Positions 35,401-44,363 of a stretch of DNA of 64,000 bases are shown here, in pieces. The stretch is from an uncultured Oscillospiraceae bacterium (GTDB taxonomy: Bacteria; Bacillota; Clostridia; Oscillospirales; Acutalibacteraceae). The stretch spans positions 186,001-250,000 of the forward strand of contig UQFO01000002.1 of the NCBI GenBank assembly GCA_900540275.1, given 5' to 3'. Every line of letters begins with the position of its first letter. The stretch's first letter is position 1. Under the pieces are notes generated by a model. That model was not told the origin of the DNA, ran no database searches, and worked only from the letters and a program-made list of their open reading frames with translations. The translations under genes and the position numbers were made by a program.

Positions 35401-35925
35401 CTGTATTTCAATATAATAATTGCCCTTGCCGAATACGCTTTCGTAATAGAGCGCCTTTTGCTTTGCGCCCTCGTAATCCCCTGCAAGCAGGCGGCGCGGC
35501 AGCTCGCCCGCAAGGCAGGCGGAAAGGCAGATTAGGCCCTCGTGGTATTGCTCAAGAAGCTCGTCGTCGATTCTGGGCTTATTATAAAAGCCCTCCGTCC
35601 ACGCCTTTGACACCATGGCAATGAGGTTCTGGTAGCCTTTGTTGTTCTCACACAGCAGCACCATATGGCGGCTTTCACGGTCGAACTCAGGCGTTTTGTC
35701 ATGGCGCGAGCGCGGCGCGACGTAGGCTTCGCATCCTATAATGGGCTTGACGCCTTCTTTTTTCGCAATTTTGTAAAACTCTACCGCGGCGTACATATTG
35801 CCGTGGTCGGTTACGCATACGGCGGGGAAATCGTGCTTCTTCGCCGCCTTTACAAGCTTTTTCAGGCGGCAGGCGCCGTCGAGCAGGCTGTATTCACTAT
35901 GTACGTGCAGGTGTACGAACGCCAT
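32401..35925 (-). CDS. dnaE: DNA polymerase III alpha subunit DnaE
   Basis: Replicative-type DNA polymerase; in Firmicutes DnaE extends primers before PolC takes over. About 1174 residues: N-terminal PHP domain (FVHLHVHSEYSLLDGA), polymerase core with the catalytic aspartates in PDFDIDF (about residues 393-399) and GPGRGSGAGSLAAY, helix-hairpin-helix region, and a C-terminal OB fold (about 985-1065). There is no 3'-5' exonuclease domain, so it is DnaE rather than PolC. I chose MAFVHLHV at 35925 because AGGGGGAG sits 8 bases upstream; the GTG at 35934 has no room for a ribosome site. Confidence 0.97.
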   Translation of the reverse strand: MAFVHLHVHSEYSLLDGACRLKKLVKAAKKHDFPAVCVTDHGNMYAAVEFYKIAKKEGVKPIIGCEAYVAPRSRHDKTPEFDRESRHMVLLCENNKGYQNLIAMVSKAWTEGFYNKPRIDDELLEQYHEGLICLSACLAGELPRRLLAGDYEGAKQKALYYESVFGKGNYYIEIQDHGIEEQRLTNPQLIQIAKETGIPLVCTNDSHYIDKEDSEMHRILLCIQTNHTVLDEDRMEFATDEFYYKSEEEMRALFPEVPEAFDNTVKIAQRCNVEFEFGKTKLPHFDVPDGRGHFEYFKEQCVNGLYRNYGENPPRELFDRLDYELETVREMGYVDYYLIVNDFIQYAKSQDIPVGPGRGSGAGSLAAYCIGITGIDPIKYNLLFERFLNPERVSMPDFDIDFCKDRRQEVIDYVIRKYGESHVAQIIAFGTMAARGAIRDVGRALAIPYNICDSVAKLVPADLGMTIDKALSVSKDLKERYDTDEQIKKLIDMARSIEGMPRHATTHAAGVVITEQPVSYYVPLAKNDEAVVTQYTMTALEELGLLKMDFLGLRNLTVLDDAKKMILKSNPAFTEADIDEGDKAVFEMLSQGFSEGVFQFESGGMRNVLVQLKPESVEDLIAVISLYRPGPMDSIPRYIECRHHPEKVTYKHPLLKDILDVTYGCIVYQEQVMQIFRTLAGYSLGRADIVRRAMSKKKKDVMEREHQIFIHGLVNENGEVEVEGCLRRGVDEKTAASIYGEMESFASYAFNKSHAAAYANIAYQTAWLKYHYPKEYLAALLTSVLDNSNKLAAYTAECQRLHIKVLPPHVNISTDGFTVSGDDIRFGLMAIKNLGRSFIDEIVAERANGKYTSFYNFCKRLYGKGMNSRAVESLIKSGALDDMGHNRREMLSGVKTVLDGLEQDKRRNMDGQLSFFDSEELAGSGEPQLEPLDDFTITERLAMEKEVTGMYLSGHPMAEYAKASKAVKADQILKILESEGAQNSRYQDGARVRVLAIISRVKLKATKNNSMMAFVTLEDMTGAIEMLVFPQTLAEYGTYFLEGSVVDVLAGVSLREEEEPKLLCNQVKPASKEVPRDTQGHTPPEANRKPAYSAGQQRSTVPVLYLRLKNMECEEYERARQVLDIFDEGRSPVVFVLSDTGKRLRAPAQMWVDLNDVMINELKRRIGEDNVAVK

Positions 35926-35962
35926 ATCCTCCACTCCCCCTATTACAACGTCCTGCAGAAGC

Positions 35963-36880
35963 CTACAGCGCTTCCGCGATTTCCATAATTCTCTGTATCC
36001 TGTGGTTCACGCCGCTCCGGCTGATTTTCGGCGTAAGCTCCTGCCCGATATCGCGCAGGGAATATTCCGGATATTCCAGACGCAGAAGCGCGACCTGCTT
36101 TAAATCGTCGGAAAGGCTATTGAGCCCCTTGCATCTTTTTATTTTTTCGATTGCCTCGATTTGCAGCGCGGCAGCCTGCGCCGTTTTGTTGATATTCGCG
36201 ATTTCCGAGTTCGTTTTCCTGTTGGTTTTATTGCGTAAATCTTTGTAAATCTTCGCCTGCATAATAGTCATGGACGCCATCGGCGCGCCAATCAAGGTCA
36301 AAAAGTCGGAAATCTGCTCGCTGTCCTTTAAATATGCGATAAAGCTGCCCTTCCGGTTAACCGTGCGCGGCTCCTTCGCAAACTCCGTCGCCTCTGAAAT
36401 CAGCCGGCAGAGGTCGGCGCACAGGTTTTTATAAGGCATGCTGAATTCCAGGTGATAATCCTTTTCGGGATTAATAACCGTACCGCAGCAGAGGAATACG
36501 CCGCGCAGGAACGCGCGGACACTCCCCTCGTCATCCAGGTTCGCGCGGTTGACGCGCAGGCTAAGCTCTCGCGTACTGTGGCCGAGGTCAGTAAAAATCC
36601 GCTCGCATTCGTACGAATCCGGTACTGTAAGCGTAGACAGGTGCGTACCCGTCCGTTTGCCAGTGATTGCGGTTTTTTTCTCCGTAATCACCTGCCATAC
36701 CTCCGCAAGCAATTCAGTAAAACGGTTTGCGACATGGGTATTTTCCGTGCTGAATATAATACTGTCCTTTGAAAATTTTTTTGCAAACAGCAAATAGCCG
36801 TAGGCCTCCGCCCGTTTATGAGAAAGCGCGGCGTCCTGCGCCGCGCAAAGCTCCCGTTTTGTTTCAAAGGCAAATGACAT
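35963..36880 (-). CDS. whiA: WhiA-family DNA-binding protein
   Basis: A 305-residue protein with an N-terminal pair of LAGLIDADG-like domains (LRVNRANLDDEGSVRAFLRGVFLCCGTV is the diagnostic stretch, about residues 108-135) and a C-terminal helix-turn-helix (LRLEYPEYSLRDIGQEL, SRSGVNHRIQRI). WhiA controls sporulation in Streptomyces; in Firmicutes it affects cell division and chromosome segregation. The rapZ-whiA linkage is conserved; the yvcK gene usually between them is missing here. Confidence 0.95.
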   Translation of the reverse strand: MSFAFETKRELCAAQDAALSHKRAEAYGYLLFAKKFSKDSIIFSTENTHVANRFTELLAEVWQVITEKKTAITGKRTGTHLSTLTVPDSYECERIFTDLGHSTRELSLRVNRANLDDEGSVRAFLRGVFLCCGTVINPEKDYHLEFSMPYKNLCADLCRLISEATEFAKEPRTVNRKGSFIAYLKDSEQISDFLTLIGAPMASMTIMQAKIYKDLRNKTNRKTNSEIANINKTAQAAALQIEAIEKIKRCKGLNSLSDDLKQVALLRLEYPEYSLRDIGQELTPKISRSGVNHRIQRIMEIAEAL

Positions 36881-36916
36881 AACGCCGCCCGCCCCTCTTT
36901 CCGTATTTTTGTTGCG

Positions 36917-37780
36917 TTACGCTTTCCTGATATCCCTGTGGTGGATGCTCGCTCGCTGGCCATGCTCCGTCAGGTGGCTGAACAGCAGCTTTGCAAGCGT
37001 TACGCTGCGGTGCTTGCCGCCCGTACAGCCGAACGCGATGACGAGCTGGCTTTTGCCCTCCCCGATATAAAGCGGCAGGGAATAATCGATTAAATCGAGT
37101 ATCCTCCCCAAAAGGCCCTTTGTCTGTTCCCATTTGAGCACATATTCGCGCACCTCTTCGTCAAGCCCCGTCTTGTGCTTGAGTTCCTCGATATAAAACG
37201 GGTTCGGCAGGCAGCGCACGTCGAATACGAGGTCAGCCTCCGGCGGGACGCCGTATTTAAAGCCGAACGACATACAGGTAACGGTGAGCGCCATATTGTT
37301 ATCGCCGAGAAACAACGTGGAGACGCGTTCCTTCAGCTGTGCCGGGGACAAGAGCGTCGTGTCAATAACATAGTCGGCGTGCTCCCTGATGCTTTTGAGC
37401 AGCTCGCGCTCAAGATTGACCGCGTCGAGCGTAGAGCCGCGGTAGTTTTCGCTCAGCGGGTGCTTTCTGCGCGTTTCTTTGTAACGCGTGAGCAAAACGT
37501 CCTTTGTCGCGTCAAGGAATAAAATTTTAAACGCCTTTTTTTCGCTTTTTAGCTTTAGCAGGATTTCCGTAAAGCTCTGGAAATCCTCCCCCGTGCGGAT
37601 ATTCGTCACGACGGATACATGCTTCATGCGCTCCTCAGACGAGTTTTTGCACAGGTCATAAAAGGTGGGGATGAGTACAGGCGGCAGATTGTCGACACAG
37701 TAAAAGTCGATATCCTCAAGCGCGTGCAGGGCAATCGTCTTGCCTGCGCCGGAAAGGCCCGTGATAATAACAAACTCCAT
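36917..37780 (-). CDS. rapZ: RapZ family nucleotide-binding protein (YvcJ)
   Basis: A 287-residue P-loop protein; homologues bind nucleotides and, in E. coli, the small RNA GlmZ and UDP-GlcNAc-pathway signals. The P-loop is GLSGAGKT (residues 7-14); the C-terminal domain has the conserved IAFGCTGGKHRSVTLA (about residues 239-254). I chose ATG 37780 (MEFVIITGLSGAGKT) because AAGGGATGA sits upstream at workable distance. It follows murB by 27 bases. Confidence 0.95.
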   Translation of the reverse strand: MEFVIITGLSGAGKTIALHALEDIDFYCVDNLPPVLIPTFYDLCKNSSEERMKHVSVVTNIRTGEDFQSFTEILLKLKSEKKAFKILFLDATKDVLLTRYKETRRKHPLSENYRGSTLDAVNLERELLKSIREHADYVIDTTLLSPAQLKERVSTLFLGDNNMALTVTCMSFGFKYGVPPEADLVFDVRCLPNPFYIEELKHKTGLDEEVREYVLKWEQTKGLLGRILDLIDYSLPLYIGEGKSQLVIAFGCTGGKHRSVTLAKLLFSHLTEHGQRASIHHRDIRKA

Positions 37781-37807
37781 TTGAATCATCCCTTCTGTGA
37801 TTCGGCG

Positions 37808-38719
37808 CTATTCCCCGATAAACCTGATTTCACATTCAAGCGGTACGCCGAACTTTTCAAACACTGTCTTCTGTATATGCTCAACGAGAGACTTGACGTC
37901 CTTGCTCGCCGCGTCCTTCCTGTTGATAATAAAGCCCGCGTGCTTTTCGCTTACCTGCGCGCCGCCGATCGTAAAGCCTTTGAGCCCCGCCTGCTCGATA
38001 AGCGTGCCGGCAAAATAGCCCTGCGGACGTTTGAACACGCTGCCCGCGCTCGGATATTCGAGCGGCTGCTTTTCTTTCCTTCTGTTCATAAAATCGTCCA
38101 TGCGCACACGGATTTCCGTTTCGGAATCCCTGCGGAGCTTTACGACGACCCCCGTAATAATATAACCGTTCTCTGTATAAATACTGTGCCGGTAAGAAAG
38201 CTTGAGCCCGTCCTTTTCAAAGCTGCCGGGATTCCCTTCCGGCGTGACATGGTGGCAGCAATAAAGGACATCCTTCATTTCGCCGCCGTAGGCGCCCGCG
38301 TTCATGAAGGCGGCGCCCCCTACGCTGCCCGGGATTCCCCACGCGAATTCCAGACCGGAAAGCGAATTTTCACAGGCAAAGGAGCAAAGCCTCGCAAGGC
38401 TTACGCCGCTGCCGCAGAAAATGGTATCGTCGTCCACGAGGGAAATGCTTTTAAAGTTCCCTTCCAGCTTCAAAACCACGCCCTTGATTCCATTGTCGGA
38501 TACGACGAGGTCGGAGCCGCGGCCGAGAATGAAAAGGGGCGCGTTCTCTTCTTTGCATGCCCTGAGCACGGCGCAAAGGCCGTTTAAATCGTTTGCGATA
38601 ACCAGCAGCTCGGCACGGCCCCCGATTTTAAAGCTCGTATAAGGCTTCATCGGCTCGTTTTCCCTGACGGTACAGCCGTGGGAAAGCGCGTGCTGCCTGA
38701 TATGGGTAAGATTATACAT
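37808..38719 (-). CDS. murB: UDP-N-acetylenolpyruvoylglucosamine reductase
   Basis: Reduces UDP-GlcNAc-enolpyruvate to UDP-MurNAc for peptidoglycan, using FAD and NADPH. 303 residues, type II MurB length. Seen: YTSFKIGGRAELLV (FAD domain, about residues 27-40), LGRGSDLVVSDNGI, GIPGSVGGAAFMNAGAYGGE (about 129-148), the proton-donor serine in YPSAGSVFKRP, and the terminal glutamate in ECEIRFIGE. It sits in the conserved murB-rapZ-whiA block. Confidence 0.97.
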   Translation of the reverse strand: MYNLTHIRQHALSHGCTVRENEPMKPYTSFKIGGRAELLVIANDLNGLCAVLRACKEENAPLFILGRGSDLVVSDNGIKGVVLKLEGNFKSISLVDDDTIFCGSGVSLARLCSFACENSLSGLEFAWGIPGSVGGAAFMNAGAYGGEMKDVLYCCHHVTPEGNPGSFEKDGLKLSYRHSIYTENGYIITGVVVKLRRDSETEIRVRMDDFMNRRKEKQPLEYPSAGSVFKRPQGYFAGTLIEQAGLKGFTIGGAQVSEKHAGFIINRKDAASKDVKSLVEHIQKTVFEKFGVPLECEIRFIGE

Positions 38720-38764
38720 GGTATCCTCCGAGAAGCTATGTAATACCGCGCCGCGCGCGGTTCC

Positions 38765-39487
38765 TCATGTCAAGGATATGCCGCAGCTTTGCAGATAATT
38801 CATAAAGAGCTGCTTGTCCGAATTCACGATAAGCTCGTGCGGGAAGCCGATTTCGTCGAGCATCTCAAGGCTTTCCTCGCACGCGCCGACCATCGTGGAA
38901 AAATGCGCGTCGGAATTGATGATGATTTTCGCGCCGTACTTTTTGCACACCTTTGCAATCTCAATGCAATTGGCTGCCGATTTTTTACGGAAACGGAAGG
39001 TGCCGTTGTTGATTTCCACAAGCTTGTTGTTCGCCGCGAACTCCGGTATGACCTTTTCATAATCGTATTTATATTCAGGCGTGCCGCTGTGCCCTATCAC
39101 CTGTACGTTCGGGTTTTTAGCGATATTGAGCCACGCATTGGTGCAGGCTTCAAAGCTGGGTTCGCCGCGTACTGTTACGGAATGTATAGAAGCGACCACC
39201 CAGTCAAGGCTCCTCTGTAAATCGGGCGGAACGTCGAGCGTACCTTCGAAATCAATCAAATTGGCCTCCACGCCCTTTAGGACACGGACGCCGTACAGCG
39301 TAGACGGGATGGTATGCTGGCTTTCAAAATACCATTTCCCCGGCGAGCCGGGCATTGCGTAAGCGTGGTCTGTCAAAGCGATTGCGTAAAGCCCCTTTTC
39401 AGAGGCGGCTTTTACCATTTCCTGCACCGTGCTGTAGGCGTGCGTGGAAGCGATGGTATGCGTATGAGTATCTGCGATTACTTTCAT
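38765..39487 (-). CDS. PHP-domain phosphatase/phosphoesterase (YcdX-like)
   Basis: A 240-residue PHP-superfamily protein. Metal ligands are in DTHTHTIAS (residues 5-13), LTDHAYAMPG, KGVEANLID, VIGHSGTPEYKY and NSDAHFSTMVG, the standard spread of His/Asp over a TIM-like barrel. Related proteins hydrolyse phosphate monoesters with zinc; the true substrate here is unknown. It lies between hprK and murB, a position shared by many Clostridia. Confidence 0.88.
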   Translation of the reverse strand: MKVIADTHTHTIASTHAYSTVQEMVKAASEKGLYAIALTDHAYAMPGSPGKWYFESQHTIPSTLYGVRVLKGVEANLIDFEGTLDVPPDLQRSLDWVVASIHSVTVRGEPSFEACTNAWLNIAKNPNVQVIGHSGTPEYKYDYEKVIPEFAANNKLVEINNGTFRFRKKSAANCIEIAKVCKKYGAKIIINSDAHFSTMVGACEESLEMLDEIGFPHELIVNSDKQLFMNYLQSCGISLT

Positions 39488-39525
39488 GGCTTCATTCCTG
39501 ATTTCTTTATATAATATTACGGGCG

Positions 39526-40494
39526 TTACGGTTCCCAGTCGATTTTATTCTTACCGCTCTCCTGATCTACGGAAATTTCCATCCCAAGGCTCTGCAAAAG
39601 CTCCTGCGCCGCGTTATACCCCATCTTTTTCTGCCTGTTGTTCATGGCGGCTACCTCTATGATGATTGCAAGGTTTCTTCCGGGTTTTACAGGGATAGTG
39701 AGTACCGGCACGTTGACGCCCAGGATTTCCATATACTCGTTGTCCATTCCCATGCGGTCGTAGACCTTGGAGCTGTCCCATATTTCCAGATTGATGACGA
39801 TATCTATTTTTTCCGTCAGCTTGACCGCGCCCATACCAAAGATACGCCGCGCGTTGATAATACCAATGCCGCGCAGCTCGATAAAGTGGCGGATATTTTC
39901 AGGCGACGAGCCGACAAGCGATTTTTTGGAGACGGCACGGATTTCCACCGCGTCGTCCGCGATTAAGCGGTGCCCCCTTTTAATCAGCTCGATTGCGGTC
40001 TCGCTCTTGCCTACGCCGCTGTCGCCAATCAACAGCACGCCCTCGCCGTACACCTCGACAAGCACGCCGTGGCGCGTTACGCGCGGGGCAAGCTCAACAT
40101 TCAGGTACGAAACGAGCGCGGCGCTCAACGCGGACGTAGCGTCAGCGCTGGTGAGCAGCGGGACCTCGTACTTTTTCGCCGTGTCTACAAGCTCAGGGAT
40201 AGGTTCTATACTGCGCGCGACAATGATTGCCGGCGGTTTCCTCATTAAAATATCTTCCAGGATTTTTATCCTGTGGGGCTGCTCGCACTGGCCGAGATAG
40301 GCCGTTTCCGTATTGCCCATGATAATGATGCGGCTGTCGTCGAAAAAGTCGAGAAAGCCGGTCAGCTCAATCCCAGGACGGTTGACATCCCTGGAGGATA
40401 CAAGAATTTTTTCCGGCGCCTGCGGCATATAGGCCGTCTCAAGGGAGAGTTCCTTCATGATGCTTGCAAGCGAAACAGTGAAAACGGGAGCCAT
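39526..40494 (-). CDS. hprK: HPr kinase/phosphorylase
   Basis: Phosphorylates Ser46 of HPr for carbon catabolite control. 322 residues with an N-terminal regulatory domain, the P-loop LIGDSGVGKSETA (about residues 149-161), and the HprK signature around RGIGIINARRIFGMGAVK (about 200-218). The start is ATG 40494 (MAPVFTVSLASIMK), preceded by AAGGGTGA. A perfect TATAAT (minus strand, 40525-40530) lies upstream with a weak -35. HPr itself is not in the window. Confidence 0.95.
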   Translation of the reverse strand: MAPVFTVSLASIMKELSLETAYMPQAPEKILVSSRDVNRPGIELTGFLDFFDDSRIIIMGNTETAYLGQCEQPHRIKILEDILMRKPPAIIVARSIEPIPELVDTAKKYEVPLLTSADATSALSAALVSYLNVELAPRVTRHGVLVEVYGEGVLLIGDSGVGKSETAIELIKRGHRLIADDAVEIRAVSKKSLVGSSPENIRHFIELRGIGIINARRIFGMGAVKLTEKIDIVINLEIWDSSKVYDRMGMDNEYMEILGVNVPVLTIPVKPGRNLAIIIEVAAMNNRQKKMGYNAAQELLQSLGMEISVDQESGKNKIDWEP

Positions 40495-40578
40495 AAAATC
40501 ACCCTTTATAATTTGGTTAGTCCCATTATACCGTAAATCTACCGCTTTTAAAAGGGGGTAACCGCACAATTTTTGGCC

Positions 40579-41622
40579 TTAATTTATCTTCACCCCGGCG
40601 CTCACCTCATACCGCGCGTCTTTCAGTGCCTGCGGCACATCATCAAGGCTCCTGTAGTAATCCCCGTCAAGCTGTATCAGGCGCTTGGAAAAGCCGAAAA
40701 TATCCGCCCCGTTTTCCATGATGCTGGTTTTGATTGTTTTCTCACACAGCTTTTTCACGCGCTCTTCTAGCGCTGTCTTTACACTTTCTTTTTCACGCGG
40801 GGGAATATAAACGTCTGCCGACGCCTTTATTTTAATGCGGAACGTAAGATGCCCGCCGTCTATAACAGGCGTAATTTCACTTTTGCAGCGGGAGAGCGTA
40901 AAATCGATATTGCCGCTGCCGTTTCCCTTTAAGATAAGCTCCGAAGCGGTATCCGCTTTTCCGCTGATTAGCAGCGCGCCAAGCGACTCCTCAGGCGTAA
41001 GCGAAAACACATAGCGGTCCTTTGCAAAAACGGCTGTTCCCGCTGTTCCTGGCTCTTTCCCGTCGAGTGTAAGCAGGGAGGTTTTCGGTGATAAATTCCC
41101 GCTGATACGGTCTGATTCCATCTGCATGAGCGTGGATACGACCGTCCTGCCGCTTTTTCTCTCACTCTGTGAGATGGTATCGATTTGCTGCGGCGTAATT
41201 TCTTCCGCGGTCAAAAGAGCTTCCGCTTTATTTTCACAAACGAATACATTGACATTTGGGCGCGCCTCATAGTAGGTTGTGAAGAATGAAAGCGCCTCTT
41301 CAAACCCTGTTTGGGCCGTTTTCATTCCGAGCAGCAAAAACAGGTTCTGGCTGTAAAGCGGCTCTTTCCCTGTCTGCGAGATGCTGTTAGCCATTGCGTC
41401 CATTACGCTCTTTCCCTTTGCCATCAGGACCTTGACCGTTTCCTCCTCAGTGGAGCTCTCCGTGTCGAGGTACATCAGTGTAAGGCAATAGCCGCCTTCG
41501 TCCTCCCTGTCTATGCCGATACCCTGGATAATCAGGCGCTCACTCAGCTGCTTTGCCCCTGTACAGCCGGTACAGGAAATCGCTACGAGTATGGAAAGAA
41601 CCAGTGCAAGACACTTTTTCAT
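40579..41622 (-). CDS. Ger(x)C family spore germination lipoprotein
   Basis: The C subunit of a GerA-type germinant receptor. 347 residues: a lipoprotein signal (MKKCLALVLSILVAISCTGC, cleavage near Cys17 or Cys20), then the GerAC architecture starting LIIQGIGIDREDEGGYCLTLMYLDTE, with the conserved DAMANSISQTGKEPLYSQN segment. It is expected in the spore inner membrane. It overlaps the B-subunit gene by 4 bases and is the last gene of an A-B-C operon. Confidence 0.92.
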   Translation of the reverse strand: MKKCLALVLSILVAISCTGCTGAKQLSERLIIQGIGIDREDEGGYCLTLMYLDTESSTEEETVKVLMAKGKSVMDAMANSISQTGKEPLYSQNLFLLLGMKTAQTGFEEALSFFTTYYEARPNVNVFVCENKAEALLTAEEITPQQIDTISQSERKSGRTVVSTLMQMESDRISGNLSPKTSLLTLDGKEPGTAGTAVFAKDRYVFSLTPEESLGALLISGKADTASELILKGNGSGNIDFTLSRCKSEITPVIDGGHLTFRIKIKASADVYIPPREKESVKTALEERVKKLCEKTIKTSIMENGADIFGFSKRLIQLDGDYYRSLDDVPQALKDARYEVSAGVKIN

Positions 41623-42701
41623 GCGTGTTTCCCCCTTGTTTTCCTGGACAGAAGTACGAGCAGCGGCAGCACCACGGCTGTCAGCATAGTAAACGCGAGC
41701 AGGATATTATTGTTAAACAGCACGCCCATCACCGCGTTTGAGGCCGTAATGCCATAGGTCATAAGCAAAACGACCGCGCCTGTGACGAGAATTGAGATGC
41801 GCGAGGCCTTTTCACCCCATATTTTTTTCACACAAAGGGACACAAGATATAAAAACAGCGCGCATTTGATAAAAATACCTGCCGTCCAAACGCCCAGGAA
41901 TACCGCGTCCATCCGCTGGAAAATACCGATTTGCGCAACGCTTGTGGCTGTATAAACCGGAAAGGGCTGTGTTACGAGATAGTCGCCGAGGACTCCTACG
42001 ACAAGCAGGATGACAAGAATCGTCGAGCCGTATATGCCAGCGCACCACCAGCCAATCCCCTTCTTTACATTACCCTTGGCAAACGGCAGAAGTATCGCGA
42101 GCGCCGGAATGCAGGAATTGCGCGCAAGCATCAGCAGCACGCCGTTTATCGTACCGCCCGCCCCCTCGTAAAAGAAGGGCTTGTAATTGAGCGGGTCAAC
42201 CTGCGCCGTCAGCGCGCAAACAAGAAAGATGAACGCGGCGAGTATTGCGACCAGGACAAGCCCCGAAGTCCTTCCCAGCGCTTCAATCCCTTTATACGCC
42301 CCGTAAACGGAAGCCGCGATTACACCGAGCGAAAGCACCGCCGCCGAAATCTTGGGGTTCATCAAATCTGTTACAAACAGGTCGAACAGCGAAAGCGTAT
42401 AGCACAGCACCCAAATAAAATAAAGGGCGTAGATAACCGCAACAGCCGTGCCGAGCTTTCCCCACGCGCTGCAGCCCTGGTCAAGGATACTGTGCGACGG
42501 GCTGCGCTTATAAAGCAGATAAACAGGGATAACCATCAGGAGCGTCAGGAAAAACGAAATGACAGCCGATACCAGGTTATCCCACATTTCAGAAGTTTCC
42601 GCGATATAAAGGCTGTAGGTGATGTTGACAATCGTCCGGCTGATAAAAAGCATAACAAAAAGCTGGGCGGCCGATATGGTGATTTTTTTTTCTTTCTGCA
42701 C
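41619..42701 (-). CDS. GerAB/GerKB family spore germination permease
   Basis: The B subunit of a germinant receptor, from the amino acid-polyamine (APC) transporter superfamily. 360 residues with about ten hydrophobic segments; the first is LFVMLFISRTIVNITYSLYI. Spore-germination features include ITISAAQLFVML near the start and the conserved PVYLLYKRSPSHSILDQGCSAWGK (about residues 60-83). This subunit probably binds the germinant. The specific germinant cannot be told from sequence. Confidence 0.92.
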   Translation of the reverse strand: MQKEKKITISAAQLFVMLFISRTIVNITYSLYIAETSEMWDNLVSAVISFFLTLLMVIPVYLLYKRSPSHSILDQGCSAWGKLGTAVAVIYALYFIWVLCYTLSLFDLFVTDLMNPKISAAVLSLGVIAASVYGAYKGIEALGRTSGLVLVAILAAFIFLVCALTAQVDPLNYKPFFYEGAGGTINGVLLMLARNSCIPALAILLPFAKGNVKKGIGWWCAGIYGSTILVILLVVGVLGDYLVTQPFPVYTATSVAQIGIFQRMDAVFLGVWTAGIFIKCALFLYLVSLCVKKIWGEKASRISILVTGAVVLLMTYGITASNAVMGVLFNNNILLAFTMLTAVVLPLLVLLSRKTRGKHA

Positions 42702-42713
42702 AGAAAGGTCTCC

Positions 42714-44246
42714 TTACTCTTTAAACTGTTCGCTGCCCTTTAGCTCCTGCACAAAGTTCCGCTTTTGGGACAGCGTCTTCCAGCCGGCGCGTATGAATAC
42801 GTCGCGCATGCCAAAGATGGAAAACGGCGCGACCGGAGACACATACGGCACGCCGAAGCTCAGCTTTCCGCAGAGGTTAATAAGCACGACGCAGAACAGG
42901 AGGATAATCCCCCATACGCCGCCGAAGCCGCCGACAATGATAAACAGGATGCGCAGCACCGCGACCGGCGGGTAAAGGTCAGGGATGACGTAAGAGGAAA
43001 TCGCCGTCAGCGCGACGACCATGAGCGTCGGCGCTCCAATCAGCCCCGCGTTTACGGCCGTCTCCCCAATGACAAGCGCTCCGACGATGCTCACCGCGTG
43101 GCCTAAGGGGCGCGGCAGGCGCAGGCCCGCCTCTCGCATGATTTCATAGATGAAGTGGATGACGAGAACCTCCGCCATCAGGGATAGCGGCGTATCCGCA
43201 ATGGAGGTCGCAACCTTGCTCAGCAATTGTTCAGGGAAAAGCTCGGGGTTGAACGTTGCAACCGCCACGTAAAAACCGGGCGTAAAAGTTGCGACAAAGA
43301 ACGCAAGGTACTTGAGCCACCTTGTAAATGTGGCGAAGTACGGACGGTTTGAGTAGTCGTCGAGTGTCTGGAAATTTTCAACAAAAAGATGCGGTACAAT
43401 CAGGACGCTCGGCGTACCGTCGATTAAAATGGCAATACGGCCTTCATTTATTTTGCCGCAGACGGTATCCGGGCGTTCCGTAATGCCGATTCCGCTGAAT
43501 AGGGAAAAATCGCCCTGGTTTTCAAGGTACGGCACAAGGTAGCCGGAAGCGAGCACATTGTCGAGGTCGGCATGCTTGAGCCGGTCCTTGAGCTCGTTTA
43601 AAATCCCCTTCGAAACGCTTTTATTGAGGTAAACCAGGCACATATCCGTTTTGCTCACCTTGCCGACGGAAAGCGTCTCGAATTTCAGCTCCGGCGTTTT
43701 CATCCGCCTTCTTATCAGCGTCATGTTGATGCGCAGCGGCTCAACAAAGCCCTCGCGCGAGCCGCGCTGTACGACCTCGGATTCCGGTTCCGATACGCTT
43801 CGGAAGCTGAACCCCTGTACGCCGATGGATAACCCGATTTCAGCACCGTCGATAAGCAGCACGGCAAAGCCGGACATAATAAAGGTAAGCAGCTGTTCAA
43901 ACGTATCGATTTGCGTGATTTCCGAGGCGGAAAGCACGCTGTATTCGATGTATTTGATTTTTTCTTCGCCTGTTTCCCCCTCAATATCGCTTAGGATAAT
44001 CGGGTTTGCAATGCTGACGGCGAGCGTTTCTTTGTTTGTCATGCCCTCGATTGTCAAAATCGCGGCCCTTGTACCGTCCTTGAGCGTCATATTGCGCACG
44101 GTAAAGTCGGCGCTCCCGTCAAAGGAATGCTGCAGGTATTCCAGATTTCGCTCAAGCGGCTCATACAGCTTATGCGTCTTTTGCGGCGGGATATATTTCG
44201 GGCCTTCCGGCGTAAAAACATGCTTCAGTTTATTCATAAAATTCAT
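42714..44246 (-). CDS. GerAA/GerKA family spore germination protein
   Basis: The A subunit of a germinant receptor. 510 residues: a large soluble N-terminal part with RNMTLKDGTRAAILTIEGMT, then the highly conserved GerA segment YLVPYLENQGDFSLFSGIGITERPDTV (about residues 238-264), and about four to five C-terminal membrane helices (TFTPGFYVAVATFNPELFP region onward) ending in a basic tail. It is the first gene of the A-B-C operon. A promoter, likely for the forespore factor sigma-G, should lie in 44247-44350, but I could not fix one. Confidence 0.93.
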   Translation of the reverse strand: MNFMNKLKHVFTPEGPKYIPPQKTHKLYEPLERNLEYLQHSFDGSADFTVRNMTLKDGTRAAILTIEGMTNKETLAVSIANPIILSDIEGETGEEKIKYIEYSVLSASEITQIDTFEQLLTFIMSGFAVLLIDGAEIGLSIGVQGFSFRSVSEPESEVVQRGSREGFVEPLRINMTLIRRRMKTPELKFETLSVGKVSKTDMCLVYLNKSVSKGILNELKDRLKHADLDNVLASGYLVPYLENQGDFSLFSGIGITERPDTVCGKINEGRIAILIDGTPSVLIVPHLFVENFQTLDDYSNRPYFATFTRWLKYLAFFVATFTPGFYVAVATFNPELFPEQLLSKVATSIADTPLSLMAEVLVIHFIYEIMREAGLRLPRPLGHAVSIVGALVIGETAVNAGLIGAPTLMVVALTAISSYVIPDLYPPVAVLRILFIIVGGFGGVWGIILLFCVVLINLCGKLSFGVPYVSPVAPFSIFGMRDVFIRAGWKTLSQKRNFVQELKGSEQFKE

Positions 44247-44363
44247 TTAATCACCACAATTGCGTCCATTCTCGTAAACTTCCTCTTACTAACTTTTGCA
44301 GATGCGCTTTGATTATTCGCATAATGGGAACGTACAGGTTCAAAATATGTAATGGTGATTAGA

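Noticed and set aside
44247..44350. Sigma-G promoters in the ger/DUF421 divergent gap
   Set aside because: Several partial matches (GCGAATAA, CATAATG) but no pair with proper spacing on either strand.
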